Shown here: positions 45,974 to 57,209 of the stretch, in pieces
Layout of the letters: every line of letters begins with the position of its first letter
Position numbering within the stretch: the stretch's first letter is position 1
From: Vigna angularis
Lineage: Eukaryota; Streptophyta; Magnoliopsida; Fabales; Fabaceae
DNA length: 64,000 nt
NCBI RefSeq assembly: GCF_016808095.1
Contig: NC_068979.1
Location: forward strand, 18,754,501 to 18,818,500
Reading direction: 5' to 3'
Translations under genes and position numbers: made by a program
Notes under the pieces: generated by a model
The model's input: the letters and a program-made list of their open reading frames with translations, nothing else
Databases searched by the model: none
What the model was told of the DNA's origin: nothing

Positions 45974-45991
45974 TGGCGCCGCTACCGGGGA
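45974..45991 (+). other. Primer-binding site of the LARD element
   Basis: TGGCGCCGCTACCGGGGA follows the LTR end by six bases; it differs from the Athila-like site at two positions. Confidence 0.8.
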
Positions 45992-48561
45992 CTCGTGTCA
46001 ATACTAGACTTTTGTGAGGTTTCTAACTTATGTAGACTTGATTTTGTATATAGAACTAACTCTTTTGTTGTAAATAGATTTTCAGTTTTGTTTGGGCTAA
46101 TTTGTGGCTTTAGCCTAGTTGTGTCTAAGTGTATATGCAGGGAGATGTTCATACATGGAGGACTGCAGCCTCAAAAGCATCATGAAGACCCTGAGTTTGA
46201 AGGAAATTATAGGACACAAGGAGACAACTATGTTGAGCATCACACGCTGTCCCAAATTCTTTCTCCCTTGCAGATGCTCCAAGTGCTAAGTAAGATGAAG
46301 AAAGGGAGAAGAAAAAGAGAAAGACTAGTCACCACCACCCTGTGATGGAGAGGATTGAGTGTTTGAAGATGTCAAGGTAGTGGAAGGGCTAAAATGAAGA
46401 TGATTAGGTGACTAGAAAGAGATTCAAGAAGAGTTGGTGAGTGGAGCACACCAGCAACAACATCTGCACTTCATTGAGTAATCCGTCAAGCTCAAGACGT
46501 TAAACAAGCGATTTTGGGAGGCAACCCATTTTTCTTACCCTTTTTACTTGTGTTTGTGTTGTTTTAGTATCATGTGCTTGTTTGTGTTTCAATTTCAATA
46601 ATTGACTTGTGTTATGCATATTTTTTTTTTTTTTCTGCATGTTTATGATTTTTGAGTTGTAATGTTGTTTTTGTGGTTTGTATAGGTGTATTATGTTATT
46701 GTGAGCTTGGTTTGTGTGTAAGTACATTGAAATTAAGGTGCTCACTGGAAGAGTTCGCTAAAGTTAAAACTAAATCATCTGGGCGGGATTTAGGCTAAAG
46801 ATTTGGGTACCCACTGCTAAAATCTGATTTGGTGCCCCCAATACTGGTGTTGCACATTCATGTACTTTTGTCTTTGTTTGTTTTGACTTTCTTTGTCTAG
46901 TTTCTTTGCTTTATTTTTCATATTTCTTTTAGTATGTTTTATGGATTCTTCTCTTCGGTTGTTGATTATGGGATACTAATTTTGCTTTGAGCTTCCTTGT
47001 TACAGGATAAGATCTTCCTTAGAAATTACAGGTTTCAAAACCACCATTAATCAATCTTTGAGCTAAGTGTGAGCTGAGCACCTTGTGACTTGAAGATTTT
47101 GATGCTCATGTAGCATGGCCTGGGGGCCAGGCCCCTACTGATGGGGGAGGTGGAGCAGTTGCGGAGTATAAGCCACTGTTGGAGGAAGATGTTTCAGATA
47201 AAAGTGAAGCTAGTATCTTACACTACTGGAGCTGCAAAGAGTCCATTTTGATTGGTTTTTCATTTTAATTTCAAGTTTTGTGTGCTTTCGACTTTTGTGT
47301 TTTTGATTTCTTTTTGACTTGCCTTGTGGATAGTTCTTGTGCAATTGGTCTGGTGATTTGAGTGAATCATTTGATATGCTTGAATTGAATACAAAGCTGT
47401 TGTGCTTGCTCCTTATCTATGAGAATTTTTTTTGAAAATCTGATTGAGATTATGTGGTTGAGCTTGTTGAACAGAGATTGTAGTTGCTTGTATTTGTTTA
47501 GATAAATGCTTGTTTTTAATTGTGATTGATATTCTTGGCATGGTGTTTATCAAATTTTGGAACCCTGAGTAAACCTGTGAGATGTTGTGCCTTAGAGTTT
47601 ATTGTTGAATGCTATTACTTTGGAATCACAATTGATTTTGCATGAGTTTCTCTATTTGAACTGGTTGCTTGCATGTTATAAATGATCAAGGCCATCTTGT
47701 TCTTCTATCTCTTCTACATTTTGAGCCTAAAAAGCCAATGCATAACCTTTGAACCTGAAGAAAACTTTCTCATTCCTGAAACATTAAGCTTATTGAAAAA
47801 TCATTAACCTCCTTACCTTGAGTTGAGATGAACCTATTTGTTAGGATGAGGAGAATGGTTTAAGTTTGGGGGAGTTCTTGTCATAAGGGAACATTGAAAC
47901 AATAAGTTAAGTTAAAAAGAAAGAAAGAGAAGAAAGAAGAAGAAAAACAAAAACTTGAATTCAATGAAAAAGAGTTGGGAAATAGGTTGAGAAGTGGTTT
48001 ATTCAATTTTGGAGCAAAAGAGAGACTATGTATATCATGAATCAAATTGTTGGGTCTCTCAGCTTAAGGTACTTTGTTGTCCAGAAAAACCAAATTTTCT
48101 TCTGAGCCCAGCCACAATACAAGCCTCAAAAAGTCCTTGTGATGTAACTTGCTTGTGAATGTGTTTGATATTGTTGAAATGAAATGCAAAGTTGATTTGT
48201 GTAACACTGTGATAGTTGAGAGTATGACAAACATCCTTATACACCAATGTGCTTGAGTGAAACACTTTCCTTGGTAAGGATTGGTTCCATGCATTCAATG
48301 AAAACATCTTGTCATTTTTGTTGATCTATAAATTGCATCTATCTTGTGATTTTGAATTGTTAGCACCATGATTGAAGTGAAGCTTGCTAAGATTGTATTA
48401 TCTCTTGAATATGATGTATAAGTTGAGCAAGCATGATTGATTTTGTTTATTTTGATTAAAATTGTATCTTGAGTTGCTAGACCATTGTAGTTGAATTGTT
48501 CTTTAGGCTAAGTTATCTCTTGCTTTTCATGAGGACATGAAAAAGTTCAAGTTTGGGGGTG
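45992..48561 (+). other. Interior of the LARD element, no gag or pol
   Basis: The only open frame of note near the start is 45995-46345 (116 codons), with no recognisable product. 46496-46530 has the conserved ACGTTAAACAAGCG...AGGCAACCCA motif. 47105-47215 resembles the end of the second ORF of the family. 47862-47875 is an internal copy of the polypurine tract (AAGTTTGGGGGAG). 48053-48180 matches 57340-57440. The rest is non-coding. Confidence 0.7.
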
Positions 48562-50106
48562 TGATAAGTGCCAAGAATTGCATATCCTAAGCACTTATTT
48601 TAATCTCCTTTGATGCATTATGGAGTAAAATCTCATGAAAAGTTGTATAATATGTATATATTGTTGATTTTGTATCAGTTTGAGTGTTTTTGTGTGTTTA
48701 CTTTGCACAGAATAAGGATTGGAAAGAACTGGCGAGCACAAGACGCAGAGGACGCTCGCTCAGCGACGAACGGACGCTCGCCCAGCGAACGGACGCTCGC
48801 CCAGCGAACGGACGCTCGTCCAGCGAGACCAGCAAGTGGACGCTCGCCCAGCGAGAGGACGCACGCTCGCCCAGCGAGGACGCTCGTCCAGCGAGCTGCG
48901 GATGCTCGTCCAGCGAGCGCTCACCCGTGATCAGCAAGTAGACGCTCGCCCAGCGAGAGGACGCTCGTCCAGCGAGCTGCGGACGCTCGTCCAGCGAGCG
49001 CTCACCCGTGATCAGCAAGTAGACGCTCGCCCAGCGAGAGGACGCTCGTCGACCAGCAAGGACGCTCGTCCAGCGATCAGTGGACGCTCGTCCAGCGAGC
49101 GCGCAAAAGTGGACGCTCGCTCAGCGCGCAGTGGACGCTCGCCCAGCGAGCGCGCGCGCCTAGCGAAAAATGACGCTCGCCCAGCGAGCTTGCACCAGTC
49201 GCCCAGCGACCCGACCCTGTTCGCCCAGCGAAAAATCACTTACGACTCATCTCTTTAAGAACGCGAACCAGAGGCAGAGAAGTCAGTTTTTGGAGGGGGG
49301 AAACCCTCCCTGAGCTCAAGGACGAAGGTGTGGAGGCGCGACTTCACTGCAGGAGCTCATGGAGGCCGCTTGGGGCATGTGGAAGCATCTCTTTTCTCCT
49401 CCTTGGGTCTTCTTCTTCTTCCATCCACCATGTTTGTAAGCTTGAGCTTCTTCCATGGAAATGGAGAACCAGTTTCATTCTATTAAGAATTGATGTAATT
49501 ACTGAATTTTTGTGTATTTGAAGAATGATTTGATTATATGTATGCCTACTATGTTAATTTCTAGTATTCTTATTTCCGTGATTAAAGCATGGACCCAGAA
49601 CTGAAATAGGAGTCCTAGTGATTATTGGTTCTAGAGATGGAAGATGATCGCTTGTTGTCTTAAGATCCTAGTTCTTAATGCGGTTTCACCTGTTAGATTA
49701 TCCAAGACATTGGGATTTGATAAGGAAAACCTAGACTTTTTCACCTAAGAGATTAGGGGTAAAGTGTTTTAGTGGATTGACATTAGTAATTAATAGAGAG
49801 GAGATGAAACTTTTTATGCACAAGAGTGAAAGTGGTGAAATCTAATCTGAGCAAAACCGATCCATATCATTTCGGACCTTTTTCCATATCTCAGTGTTTT
49901 CATTACCAGAGTCCAAATTTGTAATTATGTATGAATTTATATTTCTGCACCTGTTTTGTAAATTGATGTTATGTTCTTGAGTCTGGATGAGTTATTAATC
50001 GCACAATTCTTTAGTATTACGAGTCTCTTGGGAAAACGATACTTGGACTTACCATTTTATATTACTTGAAGCGATTCGGTACACTTGCCGAAATAATCGC
50101 CTAACA
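48562..50106 (+). repeat. 3' LTR of the LARD element (1545 bp), hairpin array at 48755-49235
   Basis: Same boundaries as the 5' LTR. Its hairpin array is shorter than the ~535-bp array of the 5' copy (about 480 bp) and differs in unit order, while flanking LTR sequence differs by only a few substitutions. So the array changes length faster than the LTR mutates. Confidence 0.92.
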
Positions 50107-51900
50107 GTTCACAAACCAAGTTGATGCTAGACGCCTCAGCTGGAGGCAATATCAAATGGAAGACTCCAGAGGAAGCCACTGAAATAATTGAAAACATGGC
50201 TACTAGTGACAATGAGCTGAACAGTGAAAGAGGAGCTCCTATTCAACAAAAAAAAGTTCTACAGTTGCAATCCAATGATGCCTTGTTAGCTCAGAACAAG
50301 ATAATAACCCAACAATTGGAGAATCTCATAAAGGCACTTGCACAACTGCCAAAAGAGTTAAAGACTGTTGCACAGGTTCAACCACAGATGTGTGAATTAT
50401 GTGGTGGTGACCATATCAATGGTCAATGCGCCTTTCCAGTTGAAGCTTTAGAGGATGTTAATTTCATGGCCAATCAATTTCCATACCGTTAGGGGAATTT
50501 CAATCAAGGGTGGAAACCACACCCAAGTATTGGTCAAGGACAAAGTGGGAAAGCTGGACAATCAGGGCAATTCAACAAGCAACAGCAACAACCAACCTTA
50601 TGGAAACAAATGGCTACAGTTAATGAAAGATCAATAAGGATGGAAGAAACTCTTTAGCAATTCATACAGGCAACTGCATCCACTCAAAAGAGCACTGAAG
50701 CTGCTATTAAGAACTTGAAGATGCAAGTGGGTCAACTTACTAAGCAGTTGGAAGAAAGGCCTGACAAAAATTTTGGGGCTAATACTGAGGTTATCCCCAG
50801 GGAAGAATGTAAGGTGTTAGTAAGTGCAAATGTTGAAACAGTTGAGTTAGAAAGAGAGAAAGAAAAAGAAGAGAGAAAAAAGAGAGAAAAAGAAAAAGAA
50901 GAGAGAAAAGAAAAAGAAGAGATAAGAGAGATAAAGAGTGAAGACATTCTTCCTTTTCCAATAGATCATGAGAAACAATTTGACTTTACAAAAATATTTA
51001 AGATGTTGGATAATGATGTACCTTTTAAGGAGATATTACAGCACATTGCAGTTTATACAAAGCCTGAGGAAAAAGTCTCTACAAAGAAAAGACGTAGAGA
51101 TGATGAGACAAAGAAGTATAAAGCTGTTAAAAAGAAGCCATTCCCTCCAAAAGCAAAAGATCCAGGAGGTTTCTCTATTCCATGCGCTATAGAGAAGAAA
51201 AGGATAAAGAAGGCTTTACCTGATTTAGGATCAAGTGTTAACTTGATGCCTTATTCCTTACTTGAGCAGATTGGTGATCTTGATGTGAAGCCTATAAAGA
51301 TGAATTTATTAATGGCAGATGGATCCTCAAAGAATCCCTATGGTATAGCAGAGGATGTTATAGTTTGTGTAGGCAAACTACAGTTCTTGGTGGACTTTGT
51401 GGTGATGGAAATGGAGGATGAGAGGATACCCATTATTCTAGGAAGACCATTTATGAAAACGGCCAAAGTCATCATTGATGTGGATGAAGGCATAGTGGTA
51501 TTCCAAGACCGAGAAGAAAAAGTTGTTGTGGATGTCTTCAAAGAAGAGGGGCAGATGCAGGAGGAAGAAGCTAGTCATAAAGCTACATATCAAGATCTAC
51601 TCATGACTAGCCATCAAGATGAAAAGCCAAAGGTCAAAGGTAAACATTGTTTTTTGTTTCAGGTAAAGGAAGAAGAAAAAATTGGGAAAGGAAGAAAGGT
51701 CCATGATGACTGGATGCAAGAACGACTCCAACTTCGTAAACCTGTGAAATTCAAAAAACAAGTTGTGGGTTGTGAAAGACTACAAAGAAAATGAGGTGAG
51801 AAAGATAGAGTCTCCACATTCCAGAAGAGTCAGAAAAGTGGATCGGAAGCAGTTGATGAGTTGGTGTGATATGAACATCAACCATGAAGATGGAACATGA
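50107..51900 (+). pseudogene. Gag C-terminal part and aspartic protease of plus-strand Athila-like element
   Basis: It continues the gag frame from 44313: DASAGGNIKWKTPEEATEII, a CELCGGDHINGQC knuckle, then a TAG at about 50490 and another stop at about 50656. From 50715 comes a long K/E-rich coiled-coil-like linker and the protease (DLGSSVNLMPYSLLEQIGDL, LMADGSSKNPYGIAEDVI, RIPIILGRPFMKTAKVIIDV). The frame runs on to VHDDWMQERLQLRKPVKF and then shifts by one base (about 51755), after which the integrase-tail-like end (IES, QLMSWCD) is readable to 51900. As in the other two copies, RT, RNase H and the integrase core are absent at the same place. Confidence 0.85.
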
Positions 51901-52683
51901 GCTTTATTGGGTCAAGCTAGTGACGTTAAAAGAGCGCTTGCTAGAAGGCATTCCAGTGATTTCAGGACAATTTTTCTTTTGATTTTATTTTGGTTTTGTA
52001 AATTTTTATAAATTTAGGACATTACTTCTGTAAATTTTTGGGTATAGCATCTACTGAAGGATGCTAGGTGGTTAAGTATCTACTGAAAGATACTAGGTTT
52101 GACACCTACTGATAGGTGTTGGTGGATGTTTGGGTCAGGCTCGTGACGTTAAAAAAGCGCTACCTGAGAGGCAACCCAGTTGATTGATTATATTTTTGAT
52201 GTTTGTTCTACTTTAGTTGCATGATAGGGATTTGGATGCATGAGTGTTCTGAGAATTTAATTGCAGGGAGCAAGTGAGGGGCATGAGTAGGAGGCACCTA
52301 GGTTAAGCTAGGATGAAGAAAAGCACATCACAAAAGTGCCGCTGAGCGGTGGTATCGCAGATTGCGCTTAGGTTGCCCCTTAGTAGAACCCGAGCCCATT
52401 AGGGTATTTTTATACCCTAAGTCACGCCTTGGCCTCTATTTTTCAGATTCTTCTCTGCACACACACTCCTAAACACTTTTCCAAAGGTTCTCTACAATTT
52501 TCCCTTCATTCCTCTTGAGAAAATCTCCTTTCCACTCACTTTCTAACTAGTTTTCCATCTAAGTTTGGGGTTGGGAGGGAGCATCATCGTTCTTCACAGT
52601 TTGAAAGCATTCTCTACTCATTTAGCATCTCCACCCAAGTAAGTCAAGCATTTTTAATTCTAGGGTTCTTGAGCATGAATTTG
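51901..52683 (+). other. Intercistronic region of plus-strand element; second ORF deleted
   Basis: GTGACGTTAAAAGAGCGCTT motif at about 51921, hairpin series 52045-52120, second motif GTGACGTTAAAAAAGCGCTA at about 52142, GC-rich CCGCTGAGCGG at 52340, and an internal polypurine-like AAGTTTGGGGTTGG at 52561. At 52683 it joins LTR sequence directly, so the second ORF and 3' UTR are missing here. Confidence 0.75.
52045..52120 (+). repeat. Hairpin series in intercistronic region (best-preserved copy)
   Basis: TAGCATC-TACTGAAG-GATGCTA (52045-52066), AGTATC-TACTGAAA-GATACT (52075-52094) and ACACC-TACTGATA-GGTGT (52102-52119). Three consecutive stems have different sequence but full pairing and a shared loop TACTGA(A/T)(A/G). 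Confidence 0.85.
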
Positions 52684-53459
52684 CGGATTTTGGATGTGAA
52701 AGCTCCGATCTTCAACTTTTAGGGTTTTATCTTTCATTCTTTTCATTATTTTCATCTAGTTTCACCATGTTTACGGTGAACTAAACCTCCATTGTTGTTG
52801 GGGAAACGATGTAATCCTTTGAAACTCTCATGTATTGAATTGATTATTATTATAAAATGCTTTACTTCATTAATTGTTAGGATTTTTCCTCTACACTCTA
52901 TGCATGCTTTGTTTAACTCATTCAATTACATGATTATTCATTTTGTCACTAGGACACATATGAGAAAATCTAGAAATGGGAAATTCTCCCAATAGCAATA
53001 TTACCTAGACATAGGGATCGGAGGGTTGGTTGCCTTTAAGCTTCTATGCGAATGTACTGCATGATTAATTGCTAGGGATACAAGACATTGTGAACTAGTA
53101 ATTAGGAGTAGGCTTTCTTCACCGAGACATCGGGTTTAAGGTAAATTAGAAAGTGAAATTAACATTAATGAAGAAGATGAATTCATAAATACAGAGAGTG
53201 GGTAGGATAAGTCAGAAACCCCAACAACATAATCATTTCATATTTTATATCAATCACATTTGCATCTTTCAATCCAATTGATCAACATTTGCATTCATAT
53301 TTATTTTCTACAATATAAACATAATGATTTCGTTTACAAGTCCTAATTAATGAAGAAACCATATGAATGTTTAGGCTGTGAGTCTCTAGGGAAACGATAC
53401 TTGGTCTTACCATTTATTATTACTTGATACGATTCGGTACACTTGTCGGAGTGTTAACA
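52684..53459 (+). repeat. Plus-strand LTR fragment (R-U5), ends GTGTTAACA
   Basis: It runs from the leader 'GGATGTGAAAGCTCC' through the GGTGAACTAAACC block to U5. It matches 60060-60829 and 57715-58482. The front U3 part is absent. It abuts a minus-strand LTR at 53460. Confidence 0.75.
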
Positions 53460-54396
53460 ACAACCAAAACTCATACCCCAATTCTTGACCAATACTGCTT
53501 TTGGGAATAATTCTCCAGATCATGAATTGTAATCTACCTTCCGGTACTCATGAAAATCATACATCATGTTAAAGAATGAGTTAAACGAAGCAAACATTAC
53601 ACAAAGAAGAACTATCCTAAAAATTAATGAAAGAAGCATATAATATCAAGAATCAATTCAATACATGAAAGTTTACAGAGGTTACATCATCCCCAACAAA
53701 AAATAGAGTTTAGTTCACCATTGACATGGTGAAACTAGATGAAAAATGGAAAAAGAATGAAAGATAGAACCCTAGAAATTGAAGATAGGAGCTTCCGCAT
53801 CCAAATCCGCCTTCAAGGGAGCAAGGAGTGTGTTTCTAAGCCTATTCCGTCCAAAGAAACAAACCCTAGGACGTGCAAGTCCTTAAATAGAACATAAAAA
53901 TAATAGAAAACGGGTCCAAGCCCATGAGACTAGCGCTCAGTGCCCCACTTAGGGCGCCCAGCAGTGTGCGGGTCAAAACTGACGCTCAGAGTCAACTCAG
54001 AGGGCAACCAAGCGTGGTGCGAAAAGAAAACTGGCGCTCAGCGCCCTTTTTCTGAGCTCAACACCCTTTTTCTGCACTCTGGTTGACTTTTCTACACTCT
54101 GGTTGATTTTTATGCATTATGGTTGACTTTTCTGCATTCTGGTTGACTTTTTTGCACTCTGGTTAACTTTTCTGCATTCTGGTTGACTTTTCTGCATTCT
54201 AACTATTTGGTACTTTAACTTTTCTTTCAAATCATTCCAATAGCCTACAAAATCAAGGGAATTTAGTGATAAAATCATCAAGTATAACCTCAACGCTCTT
54301 ATTCACAAAACTAAATCAAAAACATGAGTTAAAGCAAGTTTCTAAGTCAAAAAAGGTGTTTTTAGTATCAAATAACGGTAAATTCAATCGTTATCA
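53460..54396 (-). repeat. Minus-strand LTR (U5 end missing) of the Athila-like group
   Basis: Read in reverse it starts TGATAACGATTGAATTTACC at 54396 and contains a leader and U5 part, but stops at 53460 against the plus-strand LTR. GC-rich motifs (AGCGCTCAGTG, GGCGCCCAGC) lie at 53933-54050. The block at 54071-54200 is a 20-bp tandem repeat. It probably represents a solo or truncated LTR inserted in the 3' region of a plus-strand element that resumes at 54397. Confidence 0.7.
54071..54200. repeat. 20-bp tandem repeat with W-box cores
   Basis: Six units start at 54081, 54101, 54121, 54141, 54161 and 54181, consensus GGTTGACTTTTCTGCATTCT. Four of six keep TTGACT, the core of WRKY-factor W-boxes (TTGACC/T). 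It lies in the U3 (promoter) part of the minus-strand LTR. Confidence 0.85.
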
Positions 54397-55056
54397 CTCG
54401 TGATGTTAAACAAGCGCTGACTGGGAGGAAACCCAGCTTTCTGAACTTATCTTTTTAGTTTATGATATGTTTAAGTCTGTTAATATGTACTTGGCCTAAT
54501 GAGGTATGTTTGGATGGTTTAGCTAATATGTTTGTGATGATTAATTACTATCTTGTAATGCTTTATTGTGTGATTGATATTGGGATGATGCATGGTCTAG
54601 TCTTATATACAGGTTGTTCCTCATGATTGTTAGAAACTAATGCATGATGTCAATTGTGATTAATTTGCTGGGCAGGATGTGATTAAACTGTGGAACTTGA
54701 GCTAACCTGTGAGAGATTGAGCTCTAGAGTTTTTGATTGATTGAATGTCATTTCTTTGGAAACATGATTAATTTTGCCTAAGTTTCTATGATTGAACCAC
54801 TTGTTTGCTTGTTACACATGATCAAGGCCATGTTTTCTTTTCCCTTAGAGCCAATGCCAATATGTGAACCCAACAAAAAACAATGTTTCTCTTTATCCTT
54901 TGAACCTTGAGCCTAAAGTTGAAAGTTGAAAAACCCTTTTTGAAATCCTTACCTTGAGGTAAGTAGAGTATGTGGTAATTGAGAATGGTTCAAGTTTGGG
55001 GTTGTGAGAAACCGGAAAGAACTTTGTGAAATTCATTGAAAAACATTGAGCCAAAG
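54397..55056 (+). other. 3' internal region of a plus-strand Athila-like element
   Basis: It begins with the GTGATGTTAAACAAGCGCTG...AGGAAACCCAG motif and matches the LARD interior (46490-46560, 47540-47900). It includes a polypurine-like CAAGTTTGGGGTTG at about 54995. No ORF supported. It is interrupted by the solo LTR at 55057 and resumes at 57210. Confidence 0.65.
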
Positions 55057-57209
55057 TGTAGCACCCCAATTTTTTGAGATGTCACGGTGTAAATTTTTTT
55101 TGAAACTTTTCTATAAAACATTTATTTCGGATAATCAAACTTTATTCGATTAAAAATGCGGAAGCAAAACATAATTATAAACGTTGTCTGTTCAAAACGA
55201 AAATCTCAAATAATGTCTTTTACAATAAGAATATCAAGTCTGAAAACTTTTAAATGGAATAAACAAAACATATTCATTTTAATCACACGGTAATATAATC
55301 ACATAAACATATTCCATCACAACATTAGCATCATAGTCAAGTCATTCATGAACCAATGTCGTTTCCTTCTATTGTGCCGTCATGACCTGTTATCACTAAC
55401 AGGGACCTGTTCTCACTAACAGGGCAATTCGAGTCGTCTTCCATCGCAACTTCCGACCTATCTCCCCGACTTCTCAAGGACTAACAAGTAAAAAGACTGA
55501 CACTACGCGCACCAGTGCACTATACTCAACACGAGCCGAAGTCTTTTGCACGAGACATCCACCTCCCCGCGCAGAGGAAAGTGATACTCGAATACCTATC
55601 TCTAAACGAGAGTCCAACACATTCTTAACATAGCGTAGTATGAAAAGTTCATTCATGACCGACGATAGTACAAGAAAACAACATAGCTTCATGTTCACAT
55701 CACAATTCTATACATATTTTCATTATCATGCATTCCCCACAAATCATAAGATTTATCTCACCATTATCAAAATATACATAGTCTTAACAATATACATTGT
55801 CCACCAATTAGAAAGCTTATAACGCAACCTCAATATCTTTCATGCATAGTGTCAATACTATACATTAATTCACCAATCACAAATATGAATACATTCCACA
55901 CTTAATCTCAATAATAAACATCAATTCATCAAACACAAGATTCTACTACACCATATAAAATATGATTTCATATACAACTCCACAACATCTTATACAAATA
56001 CTACGACTTCAAGGAAATCACCACATAAACATATAGAATTACTACAACTTTGATAAAGTATCACCAAAAACACATAAAATATACAAATATTCAACTTTTA
56101 TAATTTATTTTATATACATAATAATTCCTCAAATTAAATTATGAAAATCACTCGTGCCAACTCTTAATTTATACATACTTATTAACAAAACAACAAACAC
56201 TTTGTTATTATATAATTTAATTTTATGACAGCCAAAAAGTTTAATCCATGCTAAACTTAATAATTCTAATATTTATATATCATAATATAAATATTAAATA
56301 TAACTTAACCCTGCTAAGTTTCTATACGGTTATATATATATATATATATATATTATAATATACTATTTATCACTCTTCATTTTCCTAACTGCAACATATA
56401 GTACAACACCTTTTAAAAATCCAAATTACTTTATCTAACACCGTGGGACATACAAGTAGTAATACAAATCTCTACCCTTCTAAAAACTCAAACCAAGAAA
56501 ATACTAGAATTTCTGCTCTGCACCTTTACTTTTAATTTCCTTAAACTCAAATGGACCCCACTCTATTAAAATATACAAAATTCATATCCAATTGAAAAGT
56601 TTCTCTCCTGGACGTAACCTTCCCATGAAAAAAAATCTAAAACGTGTTTCTCATTAAATCCACGGCCACTCTCTTCGTATTCTCATCCCTTTTCTAGTTG
56701 ACTCCCATCCCATAAATATCATGAAACTATCCCATCCATATATACCCCTCGCATGCCATTCGTGGTTTAGAGAGTACTATACAACGTTTCTTATAGATGC
56801 GAAACCAAAAGCAAGCAGAAGCAGAACCTTCCGTATTACAACCATTCACATCCAAAGTTTTAAAACAAAACAATACATACAAGATAGTTCTAGCTACTCC
56901 CGGATTCTCTTCTTCCAACGGTGCTTAGCCTTTCACGGTTTTGCTCACTAGTTGCTTGATTTCCCGATAAAGTCACAAGGTCTCTAGGGTTCCTCTTATA
57001 CTCACGGTGCTGCTAAGCAGGTGCAGAATCTCTCCTCTTTTTAAAGAAACTAAATTGTTTTGAAATATATATGTATAAGAGATATTAACTGATTCCTCCT
57101 GCAATCAAGCAATTCTCTCTTAAACACTTTTCTCACTCATACCCTAATTAAATATTTAATATTAGAAACTATAAAATAAACTATATTTTTACTTTATCTA
57201 GGTTTTACA
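55057..57209. mobile_element. Solo LTR, 2153 bp, with 5-bp target duplication
   Basis: It starts TGTAGCACCCC and ends GGTTTTACA, with perfect flanking CAAAG (55052-55056 and 57210-57214). There is no internal region, so the element was lost by LTR-LTR recombination. It contains a small duplication with a CCTGTT/AACAGG hairpin (55386-55424) and a TA run at 56330-56354. Small open frames show no recognisable protein. Orientation is undetermined; the start resembles the sequence at 41562. Confidence 0.85.

Larger units (their letters stand above)
44314..50106 (+). mobile_element. Intact non-coding LTR element (LARD type), 5.8 kb
   Basis: 5' LTR 44314-45967, primer site 45974-45991, 2.6-kb interior, polypurine tract AGTTTGGGGGTG ending at 48561, and 3' LTR 48562-50106. 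It is flanked by perfect 5-bp duplications GTTCA (44309-44313 and 50107-50111). The LTRs are nearly identical outside their repeat array and one ~63-bp gap, so the insertion is young. The interior lacks gag, protease, RT and integrase. It keeps traces of the Athila-like plan: the ACGTTAAACAAGCG...GGGAGGCAACCCA motif at 46496-46530, a piece resembling the end of the second ORF (HVAWPGGQAP) near 47105, and the 3' UTR. It must be moved by a helper element. Confidence 0.92.
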
